Positions 15,779 to 23,187 are shown, counted from the stretch's first letter. The stretch is DNA of 64,000 nt from Clostridia bacterium (GCA_017481205.1 JAFUPN010000023.1:1-64000), one strand, 5' to 3'. Made by a program: numbers and translations. The notes: generated from the sequence alone by a model not told the origin.

Positions 15779-16113
15779 TTTTTCGACCTACTCTTTGATA
15801 CAAGAGACAGAGTTTCCAATGATTTGCTGTAGTTGTTCATTATATCAATAAGTGACTTAAATGCCTTGGTACACAAATCCACACTGTTTGTGTCACCAAA
15901 CATTCTTGCGCTTGTTCCCTCGCCGAAAAGGCTGTCAAATACATCATAAAACACCATACAGATATTCAACATAATCTGTGATGCTTTACCATCACGGGGA
16001 ACTGATTGGATTTTTCGGCTGTATTTTTCGGCAGCCTCTTCATATTTTTGAACAAATGCCACATCAGTGGGGTCAAACTCCGTTTCAAAGTTTCCGAATA
16101 CATATTTTGTCAT
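15766..16113 (-). CDS. Tail assembly chaperone-like protein (first frame)
   Basis: This 115-residue protein (MTKYVFGNFETEFDPTDVAFVQKYEEAAEKY...) lies where siphophages of Firmicutes keep their tail chaperones, between the Gp15-like gene and the tape measure. It resembles the small DUF6673-type phage proteins. It ends in a Lys-rich tail read from TCG AAA AAG AAA AAG CAA TAA; slipping back one base there would add about 41 residues (KAIIYLGKTGVTLL... to the TAA at 15650), similar in logic to the G/GT frameshift of tail chaperones. The frameshift is only a possibility because the slippery site is not the best kind. AAAGGA precedes the ATG. Confidence 0.65.
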   Translation of the reverse strand: MTKYVFGNFETEFDPTDVAFVQKYEEAAEKYSRKIQSVPRDGKASQIMLNICMVFYDVFDSLFGEGTSARMFGDTNSVDLCTKAFKSLIDIMNNYSKSLETLSLVSKSRSKKKKQ

Positions 16114-16205
16114 TGTTTTTTCCTTTCATATTGCATATTTTATCAGACAGAAAAATGTACTTACTTATCAATACGAGTGATTATCATAATTAATTCGGCT
16201 TTTGG

Positions 16206-16799
16206 TCAAAACATTCCTGCAAATGCATCTATCATAGCAGCTTCTTTTTCATCATCGCTTCTGATATCAGGCAGGTGATATATCCGTTTCATACGTCGGT
16301 AATAAGCTTTTTGTTCCTTATCTTTTACCGATGACAAATCCATTGCACGAATCTCCATAATCCTGCATATCTTGTTGTCATCGTCAAGTCCAAAAAACAA
16401 AGACTGAAACTGCCACCAATGCAATGATGCGGTATCCAGGTCTATATTATACTGAGATTTAAAAGCCGCATAGATAAGAGAAGCATCGTGATTAAAACTA
16501 TATATCCGTGCATCCGGAGCAGCATGTTCCGGGGCTGCATTGTATGTCTTGTCTTCGATTTTGGTGCTCCCATTTGAATTATAAAATTCAATCAAAGCAT
16601 TTAAAGCTGTATGTATATTATCCGGAATTTCATCAACATATCCAAGACATATTAATTCAGCCACCCGCATATCCATACTCTCATTACTCCAAAAAAGCAA
16701 GTTTTCAAAATGAACCCATACACGAAAATCTGTATTGATTTTGTACCTTATTCCGTCAATCTCGACATAATCGGGAAGACTTTCAAGCCATAAATTCAT
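16206..16799 (-). CDS. Bacteriophage Gp15-like tail assembly protein
   Basis: The 197-residue sequence begins MNLWLESLPDYVEIDGIRYKINTDFRVWVHFENLL, the hallmark of the phage Gp15 family (DxFRxWI after a short beta hairpin). The acidic end YHLPDIRSDDEKEAAMIDAFAGMF is also typical. In siphophages of Clostridia and streptococci this gene sits just before the tape measure and works as a tail assembly chaperone. CAGGAG precedes the start by 9 nt. Nothing is truncated. Confidence 0.85.
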   Translation of the reverse strand: MNLWLESLPDYVEIDGIRYKINTDFRVWVHFENLLFWSNESMDMRVAELICLGYVDEIPDNIHTALNALIEFYNSNGSTKIEDKTYNAAPEHAAPDARIYSFNHDASLIYAAFKSQYNIDLDTASLHWWQFQSLFFGLDDDNKICRIMEIRAMDLSSVKDKEQKAYYRRMKRIYHLPDIRSDDEKEAAMIDAFAGMF

Positions 16800-16853
16800 T
16801 AATATATCGCTCCTGAATCAAGGCAGACGCTATGCGCCTGCCTTGCAAAAAAA

Positions 16854-17342
16854 TTAAGCCTCAACAAATGAACATGTCTGCCAGTTATCCTCGGACTTTG
16901 CTGTGCCGGCGATTTTGTCACCCTTTACTTTAAATGTGCCGGTATATGTATATGCATCCACACTGCCGCCTTCTGTATCGGCAACTACTGCAAAATCACG
17001 CTTTGACGCACTGAAACCATCCGTCTCGCTGCCCTGTGTCAGGTCAACAAAAATAACAGAGCGCACTGCATCCTCCAGAACAAGCTCATCATTATGGATT
17101 TTGATAATATCGTTGTGTACCTCATTGCCCTTCTGCTGATCGAAGCCGTAGGTAAAGGAAGGCGCATAGCCCACAACATCACTCTGTTCAATAGGCTCGT
17201 CCACATATCTTCTTGTGTACTCAACGGGATTCTTAGCACCGGACATTTCGGTAAAGCCCTTCATTCTGTAATATGTCACTGTGCCGTCATCACTTTTTAC
17301 ACCAAAAAAAGCCAATTTGTCATTTCGTTTTACTGTACTCAT
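16854..17342 (-). CDS. Major tail (tube) protein
   Basis: This 162-residue protein (MSTVKRNDKLAFFGVKSDDGTVTYYRMKGFTEMSGAKNPVEYTRRYVDE...) matches the phage tail-tube type of low-GC Firmicutes by length, beta-rich composition and position. It contains YAPSFTYGFDQQKGNEVHNDIIKIHNDELV and a closing Gly-rich hairpin before KSEDNWQTCSFVEA. It would polymerise as hexamers around the tape measure. AGGAGG precedes the ATG by 9 nt. No sheath gene is present, so the tail would be non-contractile. Confidence 0.8.
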   Translation of the reverse strand: MSTVKRNDKLAFFGVKSDDGTVTYYRMKGFTEMSGAKNPVEYTRRYVDEPIEQSDVVGYAPSFTYGFDQQKGNEVHNDIIKIHNDELVLEDAVRSVIFVDLTQGSETDGFSASKRDFAVVADTEGGSVDAYTYTGTFKVKGDKIAGTAKSEDNWQTCSFVEA

Positions 17343-17366
17343 AATTCAATTTTCCTCCTAAAAATA

Positions 17367-17777
17367 TTATTCCTGATAATACACCAATCTGCATCGCAGA
17401 CGGTAACCTGCTGTATCGGTTGATTTTTCTTCCGGATAACCGCTTGCCACAGCTTCAATGCTTATTGAGCTCCGGTTCCCGGAAAGCTTCGGCAGAATAC
17501 CGACTCTGTTCTGCCCGTCAATCCAGTCCGCAACCTGCTGCATTATGCCGATTGCATTGCTGTTTGTTTCAATATCGTCTCCATAACCTTGCCTGAGCGA
17601 TATATCAAAATACAACTGTCTTACAGTAGCTCCGTCAATATATGTTTTAATCAGTGAATTCTCCGATACACTGTCCACACTTGCGCTGACAGCAGATTCT
17701 GCAAGATAATTGATATTCATATCCAAATCTTCAAGAAAAGGACAAGACATAAAAAAATCCTTAATACTTCTTATCAT
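17367..17777 (-). CDS. Tail terminator / head-tail joining protein
   Basis: The ATG at 17777 is preceded by AAGGGG at good spacing; the frame is open 27 codons further upstream, perhaps the end of a lost gene. The 136 residues (MIRSIKDFFMSCPFLEDLDMNINYLAESAVSASVDSV...) include IMQQVADWIDGQNRVGILPKLSGNRSSISIEAVASG, the pattern of phage minor capsid/tail terminator proteins encoded just before the tube gene. It would cap the tail tube. Its presence next to the tube, but without portal or connector genes, fits a tail-only particle. Confidence 0.7.
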   Translation of the reverse strand: MIRSIKDFFMSCPFLEDLDMNINYLAESAVSASVDSVSENSLIKTYIDGATVRQLYFDISLRQGYGDDIETNSNAIGIMQQVADWIDGQNRVGILPKLSGNRSSISIEAVASGYPEEKSTDTAGYRLRCRLVYYQE

Positions 17778-18097
17778 ACATATGACCCCTTTTACAAATG
17801 CTCTTACATTGTATGCACAAATCAATGCGGCTTCATTATTTATTCTGCGAAAGCACATTCCGTTTTATTGTGCACTGATATGCAGATTCAAAAAGCATCA
17901 GCGAGCAAATTTTTTACATATGGCAAGAATAGCAAAGAGTAACGCTTTTAACATCCGGATATATGTGCGGAGCATATTGTTTTTCAAACCGCTGCCGACA
18001 TATGGACGTCACATATTCAAAGCAGCACATTTGTATGTTGTCGAACTTATCGACGATATTAATATAACACGGATTTTTTTCCCGTGCATTGCAGGTA
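17778..18097. other. Gene-free gap where head genes would be expected
   Basis: About 320 bp without a credible minus-strand gene separate the late regulator from the tail terminator. In complete phages of this type the terminase, portal, protease, capsid and connectors lie here. A short hairpin CACGG/CCGTG around a run of eight bases is seen at about 18067-18086, plus a 26-codon orphan frame. The open frame leading into the tail terminator (FRRINNEAALICAYNVRAFVKGVI) could be the last codons of a deleted connector gene. Confidence 0.55.
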
Positions 18098-18484
18098 CTA
18101 AATATACATCAGATTTTTTGCAATATGATATAAAAAGCGACATTTATGCCTACTGTAGGTGGATGGATCAGCATATAGAGGATATGCTTTGTCAAAGCAT
18201 ATTTTATCAAAAACAAATTTTCTATATTCCTCCGGTATTTTCTCCAAAGCATTTTCGATAGCTCTGCATTCCTCATACATACGCTCAATTCTAATTACCT
18301 TACTTAATGTGGGATCACCATGCTCGCTCCCGGGAATATTTTCCCCTCCTACGGGCAAATCTCCGGACAATTCTTCAATAACATCTTTCATTCTTTTGTA
18401 ATCCCTCACAATATATATCATACGAATAAACAGATTATGATCCAGATGATAGGGATTATTTTTCTTTGGCTGATAGTTTCTCAT
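18098..18484 (-). CDS. Phage late-gene regulator (sigma-like/RinA-ArpU-type)
   Basis: The 128-residue protein MRNYQPKKNNPYHLDHNLFIRMIYIVRDYKRMKDVIEEL...AIENALEKIPEEYRKFVFDKICFDKAYPLYADPSTYSRHKCRFLYHIAKNL resembles the small regulators found just upstream of terminase genes in Clostridial phages. The C-terminal YADPSTYSRHKCRFLYHIAKNL would be the DNA-recognition helix region. AAGGAG precedes the ATG. It is the first gene of the minus-strand tail operon and faces the plus-strand fibre/lysis operon across a 177-bp intergenic region, so it could control both. Confidence 0.7.
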   Translation of the reverse strand: MRNYQPKKNNPYHLDHNLFIRMIYIVRDYKRMKDVIEELSGDLPVGGENIPGSEHGDPTLSKVIRIERMYEECRAIENALEKIPEEYRKFVFDKICFDKAYPLYADPSTYSRHKCRFLYHIAKNLMYI

Positions 18485-18661
18485 GATATCTCCTTTCTTT
18501 TTATGGGAAAATTTTCATGTAAACTATACGATAAAATTCTTTCCCGACCATTGCGATATATGTCGAACGGAACAAATTTTCTGATAATTCGGAGATATTT
18601 TTGCGTAATAAAACAATGCGGGCAAATAATTCTAACAAAGAAAAGAAAGGAAGAAAATGAT
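18485..18661. promoter_or_regulatory. Divergent control region of the tail and fibre/lysis operons
   Basis: This 177-bp region must hold the promoters for both halves of the tail locus. No strong SigA pair is seen in either direction; ribosome sites AAGGAG (minus) and AAAGGAAG (plus) are at its edges. The word TGTCGAAC occurs here (18567-18574) and again near 18047. Lack of consensus promoters fits dependence on the locus-encoded regulator or sigma factor. Confidence 0.45.
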
Positions 18662-19444
18662 ATGTCAGCCACTTTTTTATACGACAGCGTTGTTACCGGA
18701 GAAGACCTGGACAACATATCCGTTGATCTGGGTGTCGACTCAGAAGTTTTTACGAACTATGAGAGCAATTCAACATTGATTGCCATTTCAGACCTTAATA
18801 ATATAACCAAAGATTTAGCTTCAAAAGGAGTTCTTCAGATTGGAGGAAAATTAGAGGTTGTAACAAATCCGGAGACAAAAAAATTCAGCATCAAAGACGG
18901 CGTCTGCGTCTTTTCTGACGGATGCAAATACAGACGAAATACAGATTACGCAACAAGAACATATCCATATAATACGACTACCTCTACCTATGTTTATGTA
19001 AAACGTAACAGTACTGCAAACACAGTTGTTTTATATTATGGATCAGTCAAGCCAACTACCGGAGACTTGGTAATGCTGGCAGAAATAACCTCTGAAGGTG
19101 TAGTTAATGACATCAGAGAATGGTCAATATCTCAGACATCAAGACGTACTGTTAAGCCAACTTTTATAGCTTGTGAACCTATTTCTAACGAATGGTCATA
19201 CGTCGAATGTAATAATGTTGATTACACAATGGTTTCATTGTACCTGGAAGCTTCACGCACTGTATATACTACGGCTCCCGGTTTTTATGAATTGGATGAT
19301 TTAAACGAACATGAAGTCAGCATTAGACGGGCCGGTTCAAATTCGAGTTATACTATAGTTTTGCAAAAGGAAGGAAGTAAACTGAAATACAAGTTAACAT
19401 TTTCAAACAGTTGCAGTTATCTAAAAGGGTTTTACATATTTTAA
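18662..19444 (+). CDS. Tail-locus structural or receptor-binding protein, unknown fold
   Basis: The ATG at 18662 follows AAAGGAAG; the upstream extension of the frame is in the control region and is discarded. The 260 residues start MSATFLYDSVVTGEDLDNISVDLGV and contain a mid-region YVYVKRNSTANTVVLYYGSVKPTTGDLVMLAEITSEGVVNDIREWS like phage fibre/baseplate beta domains. The C-terminal part is rich in Ser, Tyr and Thr. It is the first gene of the plus-strand fibre/lysis operon and is likely exposed on the particle. Confidence 0.6.
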   Translation: MSATFLYDSVVTGEDLDNISVDLGVDSEVFTNYESNSTLIAISDLNNITKDLASKGVLQIGGKLEVVTNPETKKFSIKDGVCVFSDGCKYRRNTDYATRTYPYNTTTSTYVYVKRNSTANTVVLYYGSVKPTTGDLVMLAEITSEGVVNDIREWSISQTSRRTVKPTFIACEPISNEWSYVECNNVDYTMVSLYLEASRTVYTTAPGFYELDDLNEHEVSIRRAGSNSSYTIVLQKEGSKLKYKLTFSNSCSYLKGFYIF

Positions 19445-19466
19445 CATCAATGAAAGGAATGATTTT

Positions 19467-19793
19467 ATGATTAATATGAAAAAAACTCCCGAAGGTATTC
19501 AGATTGAATATACTAAAGGAGATACATTCACATTCGCAGTCACTTCCGAAGAGAATCTTGAATCCGGCATGAAGCTGCGATTGCAGATATCGCCCTCGGG
19601 TGATTCGGACAACATTACTGTTACAAAAATATTTTCACCGTCAGAAAACAAATTTACCGTCATACTGTCAGAAAGCGAAGCTTTGCTGCTAGATATAGGT
19701 ACAATATATGATTACAGACTGACGTTTATAAACGCAGATAACACTGCGTCAACTACAATAAGCGGATTACTTAATATTAAATGGGGGGCATAA
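19467..19793 (+). CDS. Small Ig-like tail/baseplate accessory protein
   Basis: This 108-residue beta-rich protein (IQIEYTKGDTFTFAVTSEENLESGMKLRLQISPSGDSDNITVTKIFSP...YDYRLTFINADNTASTTISGLLNIKWG) looks like an immunoglobulin-like domain of the kind common in phage tails. AAAGGA precedes the ATG. It is followed after 4 nt by the fibre gene. An ATG at 19476 is an alternative start. It may be an adaptor between tip and fibre. Confidence 0.6.
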   Translation: MINMKKTPEGIQIEYTKGDTFTFAVTSEENLESGMKLRLQISPSGDSDNITVTKIFSPSENKFTVILSESEALLLDIGTIYDYRLTFINADNTASTTISGLLNIKWGA

Positions 19794-19797
19794 TTTT

Positions 19798-20586
19798 ATG
19801 AATATACATTTTGATATACCTACAATTCATATTGATAAATTATCGAATTTTGAACAGTTTCAGGTTCATAAAAAGTCAGAGATTATAGACCATCCTGACG
19901 GAAGTATCACAAAAGAAAAGTTAAATGAAGAACTCATCACTACCGTTAATTCTGCCGAGGCTCATATCGCCAGTATCGAAAATCCTCACAAGGTTACAAA
20001 AGAACAAATCGGGCTTTCAAATGCAGACAATACTGCCGACATTGACAAACCCATAAGCACGGCAACACAAGCTGTGCTTGATAGCTGCATTAAAAAAAAT
20101 GATTTTCCTACAAATCCAACTGAGGATACACAGATAGGAAATCCCGGTGCACTGGAATTGAGATATCAGGGCGGGCTTATAAATATAAATGATACCATTG
20201 TTATAGACCCTGCCACAGCAAATATAATTGATACAAAATCAAGCGAAAGAATGCCGATTGTTCCTTCATCTATGGCATACGCCATGGCAAAATCCACACA
20301 TCAGTCAATGGACGAAAACATTGTAAGCAATATGATTACAACCAAAAAAACAGAAAAATACAATGTTTCTGCAGAGGAACTTCCTGTAAGTGTTAAAGCC
20401 ATAAAGGAATATATGCCGATGAGAATTTTATCCGGCACCGAGCTTCCGCAGGTGGATTATTACCAGAATATCGGAAGCAAATATTATGGTACTGTATTCT
20501 TATTGCACGAATACGGAAGTGCTACAGCTTCGCTGTATTATTGCGGATTTGTCAATACCGAATACGGATGGATTAAAATTGGATAA
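19798..20586 (+). CDS. Phage tail fibre protein
   Basis: The 262-residue protein has the fibre-repeat motif NPHKVTKEQIGLSNADNTADIDKPISTATQAVLD (about residues 61-95), the standard trimeric shaft module of tail fibres. Before it lies a short N-terminal attachment segment. After it is a region that may be receptor-binding and ends LHEYGSATASLYYCGFVNTEYGWIKIG. It probably decides which cells the tail attaches to. The start follows GGGGGG by 7 nt. Confidence 0.8.
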   Translation: MNIHFDIPTIHIDKLSNFEQFQVHKKSEIIDHPDGSITKEKLNEELITTVNSAEAHIASIENPHKVTKEQIGLSNADNTADIDKPISTATQAVLDSCIKKNDFPTNPTEDTQIGNPGALELRYQGGLININDTIVIDPATANIIDTKSSERMPIVPSSMAYAMAKSTHQSMDENIVSNMITTKKTEKYNVSAEELPVSVKAIKEYMPMRILSGTELPQVDYYQNIGSKYYGTVFLLHEYGSATASLYYCGFVNTEYGWIKIG

Positions 20587-20604
20587 TCTGAGAAGGTGGA
20601 TAAC

Positions 20605-21210
20605 ATGTCTATTAAAGCATATAGCCTGAAAAAGCAAAAAAATGAGCATTTATCAAAAAACTTTACCATTGAAGAATTTGCCTGTAGGGATGGCAGTGAC
20701 AAAATACTTATAGACACAAAGCTTGTGGAATTACTTCAAAAAATACGCAATCATTTTGGTCTTCCCGTAACAATAACATCTGCATACCGCACTGAATCAT
20801 ATAATATCCAAATAGGCGGAGTTGCCGGAAGTACACATACAAAGGGCATTGCTGCTGATATCTTTATAACTGAAATTACGCCAAATGAAATCGCTGCATA
20901 TATAGAATATATTATGCCTGATTATGGCGGTATAGGATTATATTCAAATTTTGTACATATTGATGTCAGATCAAATCGTTCCAGATGGAAAAACTATGGA
21001 AGTGAAATTGTTGTTGATGGATTTTACGGTTACAACCCGGTTGATAAGACCATACAAAATCCGGCAGATGCAATTGATGTACTATCAGATAAGGCTATAA
21101 TTAACAGTCCCGAAATTTGGTACAACGGAACATGGACAGGTAATGACTTTAAACATTTGCTGATTAAGTTTGCAAATTATGTGCTTCAAGGGAAAAACAA
21201 TGATATGTGA
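20605..21210 (+). CDS. Peptidase M15A-type endolysin
   Basis: The ATG at 20605 follows AAGGTGG by 6 nt, giving 201 residues. The M15A fold is clear: ITSAYRTESYNIQIGGVAGSTHTKGIAADI (zinc ligands His and Asp in the STHTKGIAADI stretch) and NFVHIDVR (third ligand His). These peptidases cleave D-Ala-D-Ala or cross-links in peptidoglycan and release particles from the host. A C-terminal extension of about 60 residues may bind the wall. It is followed by XhlA-like and holin genes, forming a lysis cassette. Confidence 0.85.
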   Translation: MSIKAYSLKKQKNEHLSKNFTIEEFACRDGSDKILIDTKLVELLQKIRNHFGLPVTITSAYRTESYNIQIGGVAGSTHTKGIAADIFITEITPNEIAAYIEYIMPDYGGIGLYSNFVHIDVRSNRSRWKNYGSEIVVDGFYGYNPVDKTIQNPADAIDVLSDKAIINSPEIWYNGTWTGNDFKHLLIKFANYVLQGKNNDM

Positions 21211-21439
21211 AAAAAACGACAACTGCAAGGAACGATTCCGCGAGATAGAATCAAGACTTGATGAAGGTGATAAGCTATTAATAAAACATTCTACTGATAT
21301 AGCTGTACTTCACACAAATATTGAAATGCTTATAAAGTCCATGAATTGTCTTACTAAAGCCTTGTGGGGAATATGCGGAACAACAATTACCACTCTTTTT
21401 GGTTTTCTGATATGGTATGTACAAAATATAGGAGAATAA
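21200..21439 (+). CDS. XhlA-like lysis accessory membrane protein
   Basis: The start at 21200 (AAGGG upstream) overlaps the endolysin end. The 79 residues begin with a coiled-coil region (CKERFREIESRLDEGDKLLIKHSTDIAVLHTNIEML) and end in one membrane helix (ALWGICGTTITTLFGFLIWYV), the layout of PBSX XhlA/haemolysin-like proteins that sit beside holins. It probably assists export or activation of the endolysin. Confidence 0.75.
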   Translation: MICEKNDNCKERFREIESRLDEGDKLLIKHSTDIAVLHTNIEMLIKSMNCLTKALWGICGTTITTLFGFLIWYVQNIGE

Positions 21440-21440
21440 T

Positions 21441-21620
21441 ATGAACAGACTTAAATCAATACCGTTATGGTCAGCAATACTTGCATTGATATATCTCGTC
21501 AGCCAAAACTGGTTTAACTTTGAAATACCGGGATGGACAGATATTTCAACGGAGATAATAGCTATACTGGTTGTTATGTTCGGTGTAGCAAATAATCCTA
21601 CAAACAAAAAGAATTTCTAA
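21441..21620 (+). CDS. Small holin (phi-LC3/XhlB type)
   Basis: A 59-residue protein begins MNRLKSIPLWSAILALIYLV and contains two hydrophobic segments (LWSAILALIYLVSQNWF; IIAILVVMFGVANNPT). The ending GVANNPTNKKNF is typical of phi-LC3-type holins (GxxNNPT). GGAG lies 7 nt upstream, 1 nt after the preceding stop. It would form the membrane lesion that triggers lysis and closes the plus-strand operon. Confidence 0.85.
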   Translation: MNRLKSIPLWSAILALIYLVSQNWFNFEIPGWTDISTEIIAILVVMFGVANNPTNKKNF

Positions 21621-21655
21621 AACATTTTATTGCTGCCTTTTTCAATTAAAGAAAT

Positions 21656-21906
21656 AGGGAATGTAAAAAAAGATGTAGAATGAGCAAACTGAACTCAAAT
21701 GAGGCGATAGCCTCATTTGAGTATACCCGAAGGCATACATTAGTACGTCGAGAGGTGAAGTTTGCTCATAGCTTATAGGCTAAAAAAATGAGAAATCTGC
21801 AAAAATGCAGATTTTCACATAATTTTATTGGTTTGTTGATTAATTTGTGTTATAACAAATCAGTATACAAGTCTATAAGCGCTCTGCGCTTTATTTTACA
21901 TTCCCT
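21656..21906. repeat. MITE-like element with 13-bp terminal inverted repeats
   Basis: AGGGAATGTAAAA at 21656-21668 is exactly inverted as TTTTACATTCCCT at 21894-21906. Inside are nested stems: GAGCAAACT...AGTTTGCTC enclosing ACTCAAATGAGGC/GCCTCATTTGAGT, then AAATCTGC/GCAGATTT (21793-21814, terminator-like) and AGCGCtctGCGCT. There is no open reading frame. The 251-bp size and terminal repeats suit a miniature transposable element; no clear target duplication is seen. Confidence 0.65.
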
Positions 21907-21923
21907 GTTTTTTATTATTTCAG

Positions 21924-22076
21924 GCACAGAGTATCACTCTGCTTATCAGTATATGACGTAAATAAGCTTTACCGCTTCCGCTTGGTTATATTTTTGTTTG
22001 GCTTAAGGGTTCCGTCGTCATACCCGAAAAGCACTCCCATGGAAACCATGGTACCAAAGCCTTCAAGCGCATAGAC
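21924..22076 (-). pseudogene. Broken 3' end of an SLH-domain gene
   Basis: These 153 bp match 23166-23322, the end of the SLH-domain glycosidase gene, with scattered substitutions and one missing base that shifts the frame. Only the last SLH repeat (about 44 codons) and downstream bases are present. At its broken 5' side it is joined to the AraC fragment through the shared bases CAGGT. Confidence 0.85.
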
Positions 22077-22212
22077 AGGTATCATTCCTCTGCAAAAACA
22101 AGGGTATGAGCCTTAAGGAGGCATGTATGGAATCGGGCTTTACCAATTATTCAAGCTTTTACAGAGCATACAGAAAAGAAAACGGTGCCTCTCCCCGAGA
22201 GGGAATGAAATA
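22076..22212 (+). pseudogene. Broken 3' end of an AraC-family gene
   Basis: These 137 bp match the last part of the AraC gene at 8480-8616 with only a few substitutions (for example GAATCGG for GAGTCGG). The fragment has the same orientation as the full gene and ends with the stop codon. Together with the SLH fragment it looks like the scar of a deletion between two divergent paralogous genes. Confidence 0.9.
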
Positions 22213-22222
22213 ATAACCATAT

Positions 22223-22276
22223 AAAAAAACCAACCTGAAAAACAGATGCAGATATCTGATTTTTGGTTGGTTTTTT
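22223..22276 (-). terminator. Bidirectional terminator
   Basis: AAAAAACCAACC and GGTTGGTTTTTT enclose a second stem CAGAT/ATCTG. It lies directly after the nuclease fragment on the minus strand, and U-runs exist in both directions. Confidence 0.85.
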
Positions 22277-22279
22277 ATT

Positions 22280-22495
22280 TTACCTTGTAGGCAGCCATTG
22301 AATAACATTCGGATCCCCTATATACTGAGGATATTCATTAACTGACATCATATGATGCCCCTCATAGTCTTTAGGCCATCTGTTGTTCAGGATAACTTCA
22401 ATTTCTTCATCGCTCCAATTATACGTCTGATATCCCTTTTTTACTAATTCTCTTTCTCGTTTACGTGCCATATCGCATGCATATTTTTTATCCAA
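22280..22495 (-). pseudogene. Truncated nuclease toxin domain, second copy
   Basis: The 71-residue frame matches the first half of the toxin domain in the tape-measure fusion: RERELVKKGYQTYNWSDEEIEVILNNRWPKDYEGHHMMSVNEYPQYIGDPNVIQWLPTR. It keeps the GHH motif but stops before the LHLQAHGGN...H part, so catalytic residues are missing. The start may be TTG 22495 or ATG 22471; it overlaps the end of the immunity gene in another frame. It is probably an inactive remnant kept next to its immunity gene. Confidence 0.7.
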
Positions 22496-23106
22496 TACAA
22501 TTCTTCAACATTATCTAAGGCTTTATCTGTCATTTTTTTCCATTGTATATAGCCCGAAAGCTCTTTTTCTATATATTCAAAAAAGCTTTCGCCAACCTTG
22601 TAGCATTCACAAAAATCAATATCCCATACGAAAACAGAGCCTCTGAACACATCCATACATATAACACTCCCGGAATCATCTGTTCCTATAACAATAAAGC
22701 TGTTGGGGAGGGCGTCCTCACCAACGGTAAGTGCCTCTCTGGAGCTAACAGTATTTTCCTCATACAGGGAGTACTTTGATTCATCCTTGGAAACACCGCA
22801 AATATTGACACAAGCCTCATAAAAACGTGCACCGTTAAAAAATTTTAAAAACTCCCGATATTCTTCCGGCAATCTTATATGAAGCGTGGCTTCAAAGGCA
22901 ATAATCTCTTCTTCGGAGGCGCCATTGTTCAACTCAGCAGGCATCCTGTCACTATCGGTTGCAAAGCTGTCATAGATTTCAAGAAAACGCAATACAGGCT
23001 CCGGAACACCAATACTTTTTGCTTTTTTTATAATAGTTCTTAAGCTTGAATTTGCTTTTTTTATAACAGCTTCATGAGGGTCTTCTTTTTTTATAAAACC
23101 AAACAT
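22444..23106 (-). CDS. SMI1/KNR4-family immunity protein, second copy
   Basis: This 220-residue protein has strong similarity to the copy at 13747: IIKKAKSIGVPEPVLRFLEIYDSFATDSDRMPAELNNGASEEEI and RLPEEYREFLKFFNGARFYEACVNICGV. GAGGAGG precedes the ATG, and a possible promoter TTGAAT-18-TATGAT ends about 30 nt upstream of the start. The last 15 or so residues are read from DNA that encodes the toxin start in another frame. It may persist as an orphan immunity gene protecting against siblings that carry the intact toxin. Confidence 0.85.
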   Translation of the reverse strand: MFGFIKKEDPHEAVIKKANSSLRTIIKKAKSIGVPEPVLRFLEIYDSFATDSDRMPAELNNGASEEEIIAFEATLHIRLPEEYREFLKFFNGARFYEACVNICGVSKDESKYSLYEENTVSSREALTVGEDALPNSFIVIGTDDSGSVICMDVFRGSVFVWDIDFCECYKVGESFFEYIEKELSGYIQWKKMTDKALDNVEELYWIKNMHAIWHVNEKEN

Positions 23107-23187
23107 GACACGTTCCTCCTCGGTTTTATCATTAAATCATAGTATCATACTATAAAATGATTCAAGCACAGAGTATTACTCTGCTTA

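Noticed and set aside
17710..18261. 183-codon plus-strand frame opposite the tail terminator
   Set aside because: No ribosome site, odd composition, and it overlaps coding minus-strand genes on both sides.
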